Notes: generated from the sequence alone by a model not told the origin. Shown: positions 43,707 through 55,377, counted from the stretch's first letter. The stretch is 64,000 nt of DNA from ZC4RG20 sp963782445 (GCA_963782445.1 CAWAJM010000001.1:2852001-2916000); one strand, 5' to 3'. Translations and numbers: made by a program.

Positions 43707-44962
43707 AGCAATCCCTCGGGTTCGAGAAGCCGCCGAGCGAGGTCCGCGAGGAAGAGGCTGCCGCGGTGGCCGTCACTGGCGCGGTGATCGGCGGACAGCG
43801 TGGCCGTGATCACGGGCGCGGGCACGACTTTGCCGTCCGCACACCACGGCCGCTGAACGATCGCGCCGAACCCGACGATCGCGACCTGCGGCGGGTAGAT
43901 GATCGGAAAAACGGTCTCGACGCTGCCTTCGCCGAGGCTCGACACCGTGATCGTGGCCGCCGTGAGCTCCGTGCGCGTCAGGCGGCCGGCGCGCACGCGC
44001 TGCACGAGATCCTGGAAGCGGCGCATGAGGTCGGGCAGCGGCACGCGCGCCGCGTCCTCGAGCGCGGGGGCGACGAGGCCGCCGCCGCGCAGCCGCACCG
44101 CGACGCCGATGTTGGCGGCCGCGGCCGGCTCGAAGCGGCCGTCGCGCCAGTAGCCGTTGAGCTCGGGCACGGCCTCGAGCGCGAGCGCGACGGCCTTGAC
44201 GAGCAGCACGGCATAGAGCAGGCGTTCCGTGACGGGATGGGCCACGTTCCACTTCTCTAGCCAACCCAGCGCAGCGGTCATGTCCACCGTGGTCGCGAGA
44301 TAGTAATGGGGGATTTCGCGTTTCGAGCGGCTCATGCTCTGCGCGATGACGGCGCGCATGTCCTGAGGCCCCGCCGGACGCGGCGGCGCCGCCGTTCGCT
44401 TCGCGCCGGCCGCTGCTGCGCCCGTCGAGCCGCGCGCCCGCTCCACGTCCTCCAACGTCACGGCGCCGCCCGCGCCGCTACCCGCCAGCGACTCGGCATC
44501 CACGCCGAGCTCGCGCGCGCGGCGCCGGGCCGCCGGGGAGACGGGACGCCGGCCCGGGGCCGCAGGCGGTTGTGCCCCCGAGCGGGCGGGAGGGGCCGAG
44601 GCGCCGGGCCCGCCCGCAGCGGGCCGCGCTGCCGCCGATGTCGGCGCCGTCGCGGCGGATGTCGGCGCCGCCGCGGCGGCGCGGCCGGGTCCGGCGGCTG
44701 CGCCCCCGGCGATTGCGGCGGCCTCCCCGGCCTTGCGATAGATGGCGAGGACCGTGCCGACCGGCACCTCGGCACCCGGCTCGACGAGCAGCCGCTCCAC
44801 GACACCGGGCTCGAAGATCTCGATGTCGATGATGCCCTTAGCCGTCTCGACGGTCGCGACGATGTCGCCGCGCTCGAACGCGTCGCCGGGATTCACGAGC
44901 CAGTCCGTGAGCGTGCCCGCCTCCATGTCGGCCCCGAGCGAGGGCATGCGAAACTCAGCCAT
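43703..44962 (-). CDS. 2-oxoacid dehydrogenase E2, dihydrolipoyl acyltransferase
   Basis: 419 residues from ATG 44962, overlapping the E1-beta stop by 8 bases. One lipoyl domain (1-80, lipoylated Lys42 in VETAKGIIDIE), an Ala/Pro linker, a peripheral-subunit-binding domain (VSPAARRRARELGVDAESLA), and the catalytic domain with KREIPHYYLATTVDM, VFPIIYPPQVAIVGFGAI and active-site DHRASDG (His393, Asp397). It transfers the acyl group from lipoamide to CoA. Pyruvate or acetoin are the likely substrates of the complex. No E3 gene is present in the window. Confidence 0.9.
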   Translation of the reverse strand: MAEFRMPSLGADMEAGTLTDWLVNPGDAFERGDIVATVETAKGIIDIEIFEPGVVERLLVEPGAEVPVGTVLAIYRKAGEAAAIAGGAAAGPGRAAAAAPTSAATAPTSAAARPAAGGPGASAPPARSGAQPPAAPGRRPVSPAARRRARELGVDAESLAGSGAGGAVTLEDVERARGSTGAAAAGAKRTAAPPRPAGPQDMRAVIAQSMSRSKREIPHYYLATTVDMTAALGWLEKWNVAHPVTERLLYAVLLVKAVALALEAVPELNGYWRDGRFEPAAAANIGVAVRLRGGGLVAPALEDAARVPLPDLMRRFQDLVQRVRAGRLTRTELTAATITVSSLGEGSVETVFPIIYPPQVAIVGFGAIVQRPWCADGKVVPAPVITATLSADHRASDGHRGSLFLADLARRLLEPEGLL

Positions 44963-45962
44963 CGCCGAACAGCGCAGCGGCGGCTGCAACGATGCCTGCG
45001 ACCTGGGGCAGCGCGGCCTCTTCCAGGTGCTTCGCATAGGGGATCGGCACCTCGGCACTGCAGACGCGCGCGAGCGGCGCATCGAGGTCGTAGAACGCGC
45101 GCTCCGCGATGCGGGCAACGATCTCGCCCGCGAGGCTGCCGCTGCGCCAGCCTTCGTCGACGACGACGGCGCGGCGCGTCTTGCGCACGGAGGCGAGGAT
45201 GCTGGCCTCGTCGAGCGGCCGCAGGGAGCGCAGGTCCAGGACCTCCGCCTCGATGCCACGCTCGGCGAGCGCGCGCGCCGCGTCGAGCGTCTTGGGCAGG
45301 CTGCCGCCGTACGTAATCAGCGTTAAGTCCCGGCCCGCCCGGCGCACGGCGGCACGATCGATATCGACGGCCGTCACGGCCGGATCGAGCTCGGCCTCGA
45401 GGTTATAGAGCATGACGTGCTCCACGATGATCACGGGATCGGGATCGGCCAAAGCCGCGGCCAGCATGTAGCGCGCGTCCTCGTGCGTCGCGGGCGCGAC
45501 GACGCGCAGCCCCGGCACGTGCGCGTACCAGTTCTCGAGGCTGTGCGAATGCTGCGCGGCGAGTTGGCGGCCCGCCCCCGTCGCGACGCGGATCACGAGC
45601 GGCACGGAGAACTGCCCGCCCGACATGTGGCGCAGGGTCGCGGCCGTGTTCACGATCTGGTCGAGGCACAGCAGGCTGAAGTTGACGGTCATGATCTCGA
45701 CGATGGGCCGCATGCCGCCCAACGCCGCCCCAATGCCGGCGCCGACGAACGCGGACTCCGAGAGCGGCGTGTCGCGGACGCGCGTCTCGCCGAACTCCTC
45801 GACGAGCCCGAGGCTCACGGCGTAGCAGCCGCCGTAGCGGCCCACGTCTTCGCCCATGAGGAACACGCGCGGGTCCGCGGCCAGCGCCTCGCGCAGCGCC
45901 GCGCGCATGGCTTCGCGATACGAGAGCTTGCCGCTCTTCGAGGCTGCGGACGCGGCGCTCAC
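44955..45962 (-). CDS. 2-oxoacid dehydrogenase E1 beta subunit
   Basis: 335 residues from GTG 45962, overlapping the E1-alpha stop. Motifs are FLMGEDVGRYGGCYAVSLGL, DTPLSESAFVGAGIGAALGG, AAQHSHSLENWYAHVPGLRV and LRSLRPLDEASILASVRKT, as in pyruvate and acetoin dehydrogenase beta subunits. With E1-alpha it forms the thiamine-diphosphate enzyme that decarboxylates the oxoacid and reduces the lipoyl group on E2. Confidence 0.9.
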   Translation of the reverse strand: MSAASAASKSGKLSYREAMRAALREALAADPRVFLMGEDVGRYGGCYAVSLGLVEEFGETRVRDTPLSESAFVGAGIGAALGGMRPIVEIMTVNFSLLCLDQIVNTAATLRHMSGGQFSVPLVIRVATGAGRQLAAQHSHSLENWYAHVPGLRVVAPATHEDARYMLAAALADPDPVIIVEHVMLYNLEAELDPAVTAVDIDRAAVRRAGRDLTLITYGGSLPKTLDAARALAERGIEAEVLDLRSLRPLDEASILASVRKTRRAVVVDEGWRSGSLAGEIVARIAERAFYDLDAPLARVCSAEVPIPYAKHLEEAALPQVAGIVAAAAALFGDG

Positions 45963-46950
45963 GGCGCCGCCTCGCGCGCATAGACACCGCGCACGAGCGC
46001 CTCGACCGGCTCGAACGTACCGCGCTCGGCGAAGTCCACGGCGGCCGCGACCTCGTCGGCGGCGGCCGTCCCGAGCGCGGCCAGGGCCGCGTCGTCGACG
46101 AGCCCGGCCTCGCGACAGCGCGCCGAGTAGGTCGCGATCGGGCAGCGCGCCTTCCACTGCTCGACCTCGTCCTTCGAGCGGTAGCGCTCCGGATCGAACA
46201 TCGAGTGGGCGCGGAAGCGGTAAGTCAGAAACTCGAGCAGCTCGGGGCCGCCGCCGCTCCGCACACGGCCGACCGCGGCCGCGGCGGCCTGCTCGCAGGC
46301 CTCGGGGTCCATGCCGTCCACGGTCGCGGCGGGCACGGCATAGGCCGCGGCCTTGCGCGCGATGTGCGTCTCGGACTCCGAGCGTTCGAGCGCCGTGCCC
46401 ATGGCATAGCGGTTGTTTTCGCAGAGAAACAGCACGGGCAGTTTCCAGAGCTCGGCGAGATTCATGGACTCGTGGAACTCGCCCTCGGCCACCGCGCCCT
46501 CGCCGAAAAAGCAGGCCGTGACCGTCTGCAGGCCGGCGAGCTTCGCGGCTAGCGCAAGGCCGACCGCGAGCGGCAGCCCGCCGCCGACGATGGCGTTGCC
46601 GCCGTAGAAGTTCGTTTGCGCATCGAACAGGTGCATAGAGCCGCCGTGACCGCGGCAGCAGCCCTCCTGCTTGCCATACATCTCGGCCAGGATGTTCGGC
46701 ATCGGCACGCCGCGCGCAAGCGCGTGACCGTGCTCGCGGTAGGTCGCGACGACGGCGTCCTCGGCCTCCAGGCCGCGCATGACGCCCGTCGCGACGGCCT
46801 CCTCGCCGACATAAAGGTGCAGGAAGCCGCGGATCTTCGAGGCGCTGTAGAGCTCCGCGCATTTCTCCTCGAAGCGGCGGATGCGCAGCATCTGGCGCAG
46901 CAGCGCGAGCGCGTGCTCGCGGTCCGCGGTCGGGCTCGCGGCGGCCGCGC

Positions 46951-46954
<4 letters not shown>
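45959..46954 (-). CDS. 2-oxoacid dehydrogenase E1 alpha subunit
   Basis: 331 residues from GTG 46954, overlapping the stop of the acyl-CoA synthetase gene. It has RRFEEKCAELYSASKIRGFL, YREHGHALARGVPM, HGGSMHLFD, the thiamine-diphosphate motif GEGAVAEGEFHESMN with LFLCENN, and YRFRAHSMFDPERYRSK. These fit pyruvate/acetoin dehydrogenase E1-alpha rather than the branched-chain enzyme, though sequence alone does not settle the substrate. The GTGA and ATGA overlaps through the operon point to strict co-expression. Confidence 0.9.
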
Positions 46955-48711
<1,757 letters not shown>

Positions 48712-48856
48712 GGACGCGAGTCTATGGGCGCGCGGGCCGAGGGGCCAATGCGCAAAAACCGGAGACGTCCGCGGGACCTTCTTGCGCAGCCTGCCAAATC
48801 GGCTTACTTTCGCCCGATAATCACGACAACGACCGGGCCGGCCGGGGGAGGAAGCC

Positions 48857-50122
48857 ATGACGCGTCACAAGGGGCCCGATCTCGAGCCCGTCGCCGGCAA
48901 CGGCCTGTTGCATCGGCGCCTGTTCCTGGCCGGCGCCGCCGGGCTCGCGCTCGTGCGAGTGCGGCCGGCCGCGGCCGCCGTGCCGCCGGATCTGCCCGAG
49001 TGGATGAAGGCGCCCGGGCGCGGCATGAGCCCCTACGGCGCCCGCTCGAAGTACGAGGCCGACGTCGTGCGCACGGTCGGCGCCATGCCGGGCACGACGG
49101 GCACCGGTTCCTCGCGCACGCCGCTCGAGCATCTCGAGGGCATCATCACGCCGAGCGCCCTGCACTACGAGCGCCATCACAGCGGCGTGCCCGACATCCC
49201 GCCGGACCGCCATCGCCTCCTGATCCACGGCCTCGTCGACCGGCCGCTGCTGTTCGATCTCGACGCGCTCTCGCGCTACCCGCTCGTCTCGCACATCCGC
49301 TTCCTCGAGTGCTCCGGCAACAGCGGCGGTCTCAATGCCCCAAAGCCCCCGCAGCTCTCCGCCGGCGGCATCCACGGCCTCGTCTCCTGCAGCGAATGGA
49401 CTGGCGTCCCGCTCGGGACGCTGCTGCAGGAGGCCGGCGCGCGCCCCGAGGGCCGCTGGCTGCTGGCCGAAGGCGGCGATGCGGCGGCAATGAGCCGCAG
49501 CATCCCGATCGAGAAGGCGCTCGACGACGCCGTCATCGCGCTGTATCAGAACGGCGAACGGCTGCGGCCGGAGAACGGCTATCCCATGCGTCTGCTGCTG
49601 CCGGGCTGGGAAGGCAATACGAACGTCAAATGGCTGCGCCGCATCAAGGTCACGGCGACACCGACGATGACCAAGGACGAGACGTCGAAGTACACGGACC
49701 TCATGCCGAACGGCAAGGCGCTGCAGTTCACGTTCCCCATGGGCGTGAAGTCCGTCATCACGTCGCCCTCGGGCGGCCTGCACATGCACGGACCGGGGCT
49801 GTACGAGATCTCCGGTCTCGCCTGGTCGGGCGCCGGACGCATCGTCAAGGTCGAGGTCTCGGCCGACGGCGGCAAGACGTGGGGCGAAGCGGCGCTGGCC
49901 GATCCCGTGCTGCCGAAGGCCTTGGCGCGCTTCCGCATGGCCTGGCGCTGGAACGGCGGCCCCGCGATCCTGCAAAGCCGCGCGATCGACGACACCGGTG
50001 CCGTGCAGCCCACGCGCCGCGCGCTGCTGTCGGAGCGCGGCAGCGAGTTTCGTTATCACTATCATGCGATCCAGAGCTGGCAGGTCGCAGCGAACGGCGA
50101 GGTGCGCAATGTCTACGCTTGA
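48857..50122 (+). CDS. soxC: Sulfite dehydrogenase molybdenum subunit, SoxC-like
   Basis: 421 residues. The N-terminal export signal carries a twin-arginine (HRRLFLAGAAGLALV). The sulfite oxidase fold has the molybdopterin-ligating Cys152 in RFLECSGNSGG, then SEWTGVPLGTLLQE, GYPMRLLLPGWEGNTNVKWL, and an Ig-like dimer domain (VEVSADGGKTWGEA). SoxC with SoxD removes electrons from protein-bound sulfur in thiosulfate oxidation, or oxidises sulfite. soxXYZAB genes are not present here. A good ribosome site (GGGGGAGGAAG) precedes ATG 48857. Confidence 0.9.
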   Translation: MTRHKGPDLEPVAGNGLLHRRLFLAGAAGLALVRVRPAAAAVPPDLPEWMKAPGRGMSPYGARSKYEADVVRTVGAMPGTTGTGSSRTPLEHLEGIITPSALHYERHHSGVPDIPPDRHRLLIHGLVDRPLLFDLDALSRYPLVSHIRFLECSGNSGGLNAPKPPQLSAGGIHGLVSCSEWTGVPLGTLLQEAGARPEGRWLLAEGGDAAAMSRSIPIEKALDDAVIALYQNGERLRPENGYPMRLLLPGWEGNTNVKWLRRIKVTATPTMTKDETSKYTDLMPNGKALQFTFPMGVKSVITSPSGGLHMHGPGLYEISGLAWSGAGRIVKVEVSADGGKTWGEAALADPVLPKALARFRMAWRWNGGPAILQSRAIDDTGAVQPTRRALLSERGSEFRYHYHAIQSWQVAANGEVRNVYA

Positions 50123-50687
50123 GCGGTCCTTGCACGGGCGTCTGCTGCCGGCGGCCGTCGCCGCGCTCGCATTAGCCGCCTCGTCGCTGGCCGCGGCCCA
50201 GCAGGGCTCGAAACCGCCCCCGCAGGGTCCCAATCTCGGCGTGCCGGCAACGGCCGCGCAGATCGCGGGCTGGGACATCAGCATTCCGCCGGACGGCGCC
50301 GGCTTGCCGGAAGGCGCGGGCACGCCCGCGGACGGTGCGCGCGTCTACGCAACGAAGTGCATCGGCTGTCACGGCAAGGAAGGCGCGGGCAATCCCGCCG
50401 ACCGGCTCGTGGGCGGCCGGGGCACGATCGCGAGCGATCGTCCCGTGCGCACGGTCGGCAGCTACTGGCCGTATGCGACGACGCTGTTCGATTACATCCG
50501 CCGCGCGATGCCCTATCCGGCACCGCATTCGCTGACGAACGACGAGGCCTACGCGCTGACCGCCTACCTGCTGCGGTTGAACGGCATCGTCGGCGACGAT
50601 GCGAAAATCGACGCCGAGACGCTGCCCAAGATCAAGATGCCGAACGCCGGCAACTTCGAATGGGCGTGGCCCAATTGGCACCAGTAG
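50109..50687 (+). CDS. soxD: SoxD-like cytochrome c subunit
   Basis: 192 residues from ATG 50109, overlapping soxC by 14 bases. A signal peptide (ending SSLAAAQQ) precedes LGVPATAAQIAGWDISIPPD and one heme site ATKCIGCHGKEGAG (Cys84, Cys87, His88). The candidate Met ligand is in RRAMPYPAP. The first part of the family, IxxWDxxxxPDGxGLPxGxG, is clearly present. It accepts electrons from SoxC. SoxD in Paracoccus has two hemes; this shorter form has one. Confidence 0.88.
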   Translation: MSTLERSLHGRLLPAAVAALALAASSLAAAQQGSKPPPQGPNLGVPATAAQIAGWDISIPPDGAGLPEGAGTPADGARVYATKCIGCHGKEGAGNPADRLVGGRGTIASDRPVRTVGSYWPYATTLFDYIRRAMPYPAPHSLTNDEAYALTAYLLRLNGIVGDDAKIDAETLPKIKMPNAGNFEWAWPNWHQ

Positions 50688-51095
50688 CCGCTCCGAAAGC
50701 GATCCTTCGCCGCGCTCGGAATCGGCGGGTCGACTCGCGGCCGTCGCTGATCCGGTAGCCTGACGAGACGTGCCGGCAAACGCGCGGACCGTCGAGGCGC
50801 CGCTTACTGCAGCCCGAAAACGGTGCACTCGGCACGAGCGGCGCATTAGCAGCAAACATTAGCTTGCGTTCGCTGCTTACTCTTCCCGTTGTGCAACAGC
50901 CTCTGCGCGCCGTCCGGTCCAGGCGCGCATTCTGCAGAAGGCCTCTGCCGACCTGCGCAATGAAGCCTCACGGCGCCGCGCGATCCACTGCCTTAAAATC
51001 AGCGCGAGTTTCCCGGTATCCCACCCGGCGTTTGCGAACGAGGGATGGCCAAACGCCTCTGCTGCATCCTGAGTAATCGAGAAGGTGAGTCGCCC
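50688..51095. other. Gap of about 400 bases before the GST gene
   Basis: No convincing gene. A minus-strand open stretch (about 51090 to 50877, containing GHPSFANAGWDTGKLALI) has protein-like composition but no start, no recognised family and overlaps only non-coding DNA, so it may be a gene remnant. The promoter of the GST gene should lie at the right end. Confidence 0.35.
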
Positions 51096-52037
51096 ATGGG
51101 CATGATCTTGAATGGAAAGTGGACGGAGGAAACCCCGGCGGAGACGGGCGCGGGCGGCGAATTCAAGCGCATGGACTCGGCCTTCCGCCGTTGGATTCGG
51201 GCCGACGGCTCGACGGACTTCGCACCTGAGCCCGGCCGCTACCATCTCTACGTCGGCTGGCACTGCCCCTGGGCTCACCGCACGATCATGTTTCGCGTGC
51301 TCAAGGGGCTCGAGGACGCCGTCAGCATCTCGTACTGCCTGCCCTATTACCGCGAAGGCGGCTGGACGTTCGAGCGCCGGCCCGAATGCCCGGACTGCAC
51401 ACCGGACGCGGTCAACGGCTTCAGGCATCTCTATGAGGCCTACATTGCCGCGCGGCCCGATTACACGGGCAAGGTTACGATTCCGACGCTCTGGGACAAG
51501 AAACGCCGAACGATCGTGAGCAACGAGTCCTCGGAGATCATCCGCATGCTGAACTCGGAGTTCGTCGGGGTCGCCGGCAACGACCGAGACTACTATCCGG
51601 AACCGCTGCGCGAGGAAATCGACGCAGTCAATACCTTCGTCTACGACAATGTGAACAACGGCGTCTACAAGACCGGCTTCGCGAAGAGTCAGGCGGCCTA
51701 CGATGCGGCCTACGACGCGCTGTTCGCGGCCCTCGACAAGCTCAACGTCCGGCTCGGCACCCGGCGATATCTGCTGGGCGACCGGCAAACCGAAGCGGAT
51801 TGGCGGCTGTTTCCGACGCTCGTGCGCTTCAACGTCGCCTACTTCTCGGCCTTCAAATGCAACCGCCAGCGCATCGCGGACTTTCCGCATCTCTGGCGTT
51901 ACGTCAAGGATCTGTATGCGACGCCGGGCATCGCCGCGACCGTCAAGCCGCGCATTTACGTGCAAAACTACTATTCGCTGGAAAACGTGAACCCGAACGG
52001 CATCATCCCCAAGGGCACGCCCGTGGATTTCTCCTGA
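51096..52037 (+). CDS. yqjG: Glutathionyl-hydroquinone reductase, Xi-class glutathione transferase
   Basis: 313 residues from ATG 51096 with GAAGGTGAG upstream. It has the family signature YHLYVGWHCPWAHRT (catalytic Cys57), KVTIPTLWDK with IVSNESSEIIRMLNSEF for glutathione binding, and YLLGDRQTEADWRLFPTLVR in the C-terminal domain. It removes glutathione from glutathionyl-hydroquinones formed during quinone or aromatic metabolism in the cytoplasm. An upstream in-frame ATG (51045) is less likely. It may form an operon with the DUF2339 gene 13 bases downstream. Confidence 0.92.
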   Translation: MGMILNGKWTEETPAETGAGGEFKRMDSAFRRWIRADGSTDFAPEPGRYHLYVGWHCPWAHRTIMFRVLKGLEDAVSISYCLPYYREGGWTFERRPECPDCTPDAVNGFRHLYEAYIAARPDYTGKVTIPTLWDKKRRTIVSNESSEIIRMLNSEFVGVAGNDRDYYPEPLREEIDAVNTFVYDNVNNGVYKTGFAKSQAAYDAAYDALFAALDKLNVRLGTRRYLLGDRQTEADWRLFPTLVRFNVAYFSAFKCNRQRIADFPHLWRYVKDLYATPGIAATVKPRIYVQNYYSLENVNPNGIIPKGTPVDFS

Positions 52038-52050
52038 CGGGAACGCGCCT

Positions 52051-54732
52051 ATGATCATCGTCGCATTGGCGCTCGTCGGCGGCATCGCCGGGGCAACGCT
52101 GCTCCGCGGCCACCTCGGGGGCTTCGCGCTCGGCGCGGCCTGCGGCGCACTCGCGGGCTGGGTGCTCCGGCTCAACGACCGGCTCGACCGGCTCGAGCGC
52201 CGAGTGGCCGAGGCGACGGGCGCTGCGGCGCACGATAGCCGGGCCGAGCGGTCGGCCGCGGCGGCCGTGAGCGTCGAACGCAGCGCCGAGCCGACACCGC
52301 CGCGCGAGCGGCGTGCTGCCGACGCGGCCTCCGCGGCGCCTGCCGCTGCGATGCCGGCACCCGCGCGTCCTTCGCCTGCGCCGCGCCCGCCCGGGCTCGC
52401 GGAAGTCGCGCTCGGCCGCCTCCGCGTCTGGTTCACGACGGGTAACGTGCCCGTCAAGGTCGGCGTCGTGCTGTCCTTATTCGGCGTCGGCTTCTTGATC
52501 AAGGCGGCCGTCGACCGGCACTGGTTGACGTTGCCGGTCGAACTGCGGCTCATCCTCGTCGCGCTGTTCGGCTTCGCGCTGCTCCTGCTCGGCTGGCGCC
52601 TAAGGATGCGCCAACGCAGCTTCGCGCTCAGCGTCCAGGGCGGCGGCATCGCGATCCTGTACCTTACAACCTACGCCTCGTTCGCCGTCTTTGACTTCCT
52701 GCCCGGCGCGGCCGCATTTGCGCTCCTGCTCGCCGTGACCGCGGCGGTCGGCGCGCTCGCCGTGCTGCAGGACGCGCCTGCGCTCGCCGTGCTCGGCATC
52801 ATCGGCGGCTTTATGGCGCCCCTGCTGGCGTCGACCGCGGAAGACAATCACGTCGTCCTGTTTGGCTATTACGGCGTGCTGAACCTCGCAATCGTCGGGG
52901 TCGCCTGGTTCAGGTCGTGGCGCGCGCTCAACGTGCTCGGTTTTCTGTTCACGTTTGCCATCGGCAGCCTCTGGGGCTACGCCGGCTACCGCCCCGAGCA
53001 CTTCGCGACGACCGAGCCGTTCCTCGTGCTGTTCGTGCTCATGTACACGCTGATCCCTTTGCTGTTCGCGACGCGGCAGCCGCCCGACCTCAAGGGGTTC
53101 GTCGACGGCACGCTCGTGTTCGGCACGCCGCTCGTCGGCTTCGGGCTGCAGTCCCGGCTCGTCGAGGGCATGCACCATGGGCTCGCGACCAGCGCGCTGG
53201 TTCTAGCGGCTTACTACTTTGCGCTCGCGATGGGCCTAGCCGCTCGGCGCGCGGCGCATCTGCGCGTGCTCATGGAGGCCTTCCTCGCCTTGGCCGGCGT
53301 GTTCCTCGCCCTCTATATGCCGCTCGCGCTCGACGCGCGCTGGACCTCGGCGGGCTGGGCGTTGCAGGGCGCGGCCGCCGTGTGGCTCGGCCTGCGGCAG
53401 CGCCGGCCGCTCGTACTCGCAGTCGGGGCCGCTCTGCAGGTTGCGGCCGGCGGCGTGCACTTCGTCGGCGACTACCTCGGCGGCGGTCCCGCGGCCCGGC
53501 CCATGCTGAACGGCGCGTATCTCGGTGCCGTGCTGCTCGCGGCGGGCGGGTGGCTCTCCGGCTGGCTCGTCGATCGCGCGCCCGCCGTCGAGCCGGCGTC
53601 CGGCATGCGGCGCTTCTTGGCCCCGAAGATCCTCGCGCCCTGCTTCCTGGCGTGGGGCACCGCGTGGTGGCTGCTCGCAGGCCTGGCCGAGCTCTGGCGC
53701 CATGCGCCCGGCCGACTCGAGCCCGCCGTCGCCCTGCTGCTCGTGACCGCGACCGCTCTAGTCGCCGTGCTCGCCGCCCCCCGCGTACGCTGGACCCGGC
53801 TCAACGCCCTTGGCCTGCTGACCCTTCCGGCCATGGCATTCGCGGCCTTCGTCGCACTCATGGCGAAGCCGCATCCGCTCGCGGACCTCGGTTGGATCGC
53901 GTGGCCTTGTGCCTTTTCGGTCCACGCGCTCTTCCTGCGCCTGCGGGAGACGCAGTTCCCCCGGCTGCGTACGGCGCTGCATTGCGGCGCATTCTGGCTG
54001 CTCGCCTGGCTGCTCGCGCCCGAGGCGGCCTGGCTCGTCGGCCGCCTTGTGCACGGCATCTGGCCCGTCGCGGCCGCGCTCGCGGCCGTCGCGGCGCTGG
54101 TTCAGCTGACCTTGCGCGCAAGCGCACGGCGAGGGTGGCCCGTAGGCGTCAATCGCTCGGCCTACGTCTACGGCGCGGCCGGAATCGTGCTGGCCGTCCT
54201 CGCGTACGCGACGTTCCGCATCAACCTGACCTCGCCCGGCGATCCCGCGCCGCTGCTCTACGTCCCGTTGCTGAATCCGCTCGAGCTCGCGAGCGGGTTC
54301 GTCGTCTTCGTCATGACCGAGTGGTGGCGCGCAGCGCGGCGTCCGGGCATCGATGCCCGCCTCGGCGTCGCGATTCCGACGCTGTTCGCCCTGTTCCTGC
54401 TTACGATGACCGTCGCGCGCACGGTCCATCATTGGCTCGGCGTGCCGTTCGCCTTTGCGCCCCTGGCGGCCTCGACGCAGCTGCAGGCGGCGCTCTCCAT
54501 CGTCTGGGGCACGGCCGGCATCGCGGCCATGCTGATCGGCGCGCGCGGCACGCGCCGCGAGCTGTGGCTCGCGGGCGCCGGGCTCATGGCCATCGTCGTC
54601 GTCAAGCTGTTCCTCGTCGACCTCGGCCACGCGGGAACGGGCGGCCGCGTCGTATCGTTCCTCGGCGTCGGCTTGCTGCTGCTCGTCGTCGGCTACTTCG
54701 CGCCCGTCCCGCCCCGTTCCGCGCCGCCCTAG
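52051..54732 (+). CDS. DUF2339 family polytopic membrane protein
   Basis: 893 residues. A first helix (IIVALALVGGIAGATLL), a short coiled segment (RLDRLERRVAEATG), an Ala/Pro-rich linker (about 60-120), then more than 20 hydrophobic segments. Conserved DUF2339 features are VKVGVVLSLFGVGFLIKAAV, LRLILVALFGFALLLLGWRL, YLTTYASFAVFDFLP and, near the end, VVVKLFLVDLGHAGTGGRVV. Its role is unknown. Its size and multi-helix layout resemble polymer or lipid-handling membrane proteins, but that is only a resemblance. Confidence 0.85.
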   Translation: MIIVALALVGGIAGATLLRGHLGGFALGAACGALAGWVLRLNDRLDRLERRVAEATGAAAHDSRAERSAAAAVSVERSAEPTPPRERRAADAASAAPAAAMPAPARPSPAPRPPGLAEVALGRLRVWFTTGNVPVKVGVVLSLFGVGFLIKAAVDRHWLTLPVELRLILVALFGFALLLLGWRLRMRQRSFALSVQGGGIAILYLTTYASFAVFDFLPGAAAFALLLAVTAAVGALAVLQDAPALAVLGIIGGFMAPLLASTAEDNHVVLFGYYGVLNLAIVGVAWFRSWRALNVLGFLFTFAIGSLWGYAGYRPEHFATTEPFLVLFVLMYTLIPLLFATRQPPDLKGFVDGTLVFGTPLVGFGLQSRLVEGMHHGLATSALVLAAYYFALAMGLAARRAAHLRVLMEAFLALAGVFLALYMPLALDARWTSAGWALQGAAAVWLGLRQRRPLVLAVGAALQVAAGGVHFVGDYLGGGPAARPMLNGAYLGAVLLAAGGWLSGWLVDRAPAVEPASGMRRFLAPKILAPCFLAWGTAWWLLAGLAELWRHAPGRLEPAVALLLVTATALVAVLAAPRVRWTRLNALGLLTLPAMAFAAFVALMAKPHPLADLGWIAWPCAFSVHALFLRLRETQFPRLRTALHCGAFWLLAWLLAPEAAWLVGRLVHGIWPVAAALAAVAALVQLTLRASARRGWPVGVNRSAYVYGAAGIVLAVLAYATFRINLTSPGDPAPLLYVPLLNPLELASGFVVFVMTEWWRAARRPGIDARLGVAIPTLFALFLLTMTVARTVHHWLGVPFAFAPLAASTQLQAALSIVWGTAGIAAMLIGARGTRRELWLAGAGLMAIVVVKLFLVDLGHAGTGGRVVSFLGVGLLLLVVGYFAPVPPRSAPP

Positions 54733-54897
54733 CCGGTCAGGAGCCCGTACCGAGGCCTAGCGCCCGCGCGAGTCGACGCGTGTAACGGGACTGCAAACAT
54801 GCCGGCGACGAACCGTCATGTGTGCCCGGTAATCTCTCGCCGCATCCGGAAACCTACACGGAGCGACCATGCGCCGATGCGAGGAGAGATTGCGCTC

Positions 54898-55377
54898 ATG
54901 ACGATCAGCGACTGCCTGGACCGAAGCCGGGACGCCCCGGCGAGCGGTGCGAGGCTCGACGTTCAGATCCGCCACGGCGCCGCGGACGGGCGCCTCGAAA
55001 TTCGAATCACGAATCGGTCGCCGGGCTCGGTCAAGTTGCGCGTGCTCGACCATTACGGCGGCCGGACGCTCGCGCATGCCCTGGCACCGGATCGGACGCT
55101 GGCCGGAAGCCTGCTGCTCGCGCACGCTTGCGGCCGCTACGACGTAGCGATCACCGTCGACGAGGCACCCGACATCCTTTATCGCTTCGCGGGACGCGTG
55201 GAAACGGGCGGTTCAGAGAAGCTTCACGAGCGCGATCGCGATGAGGATCGGCACGGCGACGAGGACGATCACGGTGAGCACGAGCAGCGCCGAAATGCCC
55301 AAGACGAACAGCAGACTCCGCCGATGCGTCCGGACCGGGTCGGCCTCCATCCGCGACAACAGGGCGTAGTTGCGTAG
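54898..55377 (+). pseudogene. Orphan phospholipase C C-terminal domain fragment
   Basis: From ATG 54898 (GAGGAG 11 bases upstream) the frame encodes GARLDVQIRHGAADGRLEIR, SPGSVKLRVLDHYGG, GRYDVAITVDEAPD and RFAGRVETGG. This matches one copy of the C-terminal beta domain of bacterial phosphocholine-specific phospholipase C. The catalytic part (about 500 residues) is absent. The similarity stops at about 55214, exactly where the antisense DUF4112 gene ends; beyond that the frame just reads antisense to that gene, up to 55377. A truncated remnant is the best reading, though expression of a small domain is possible. Confidence 0.6.
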
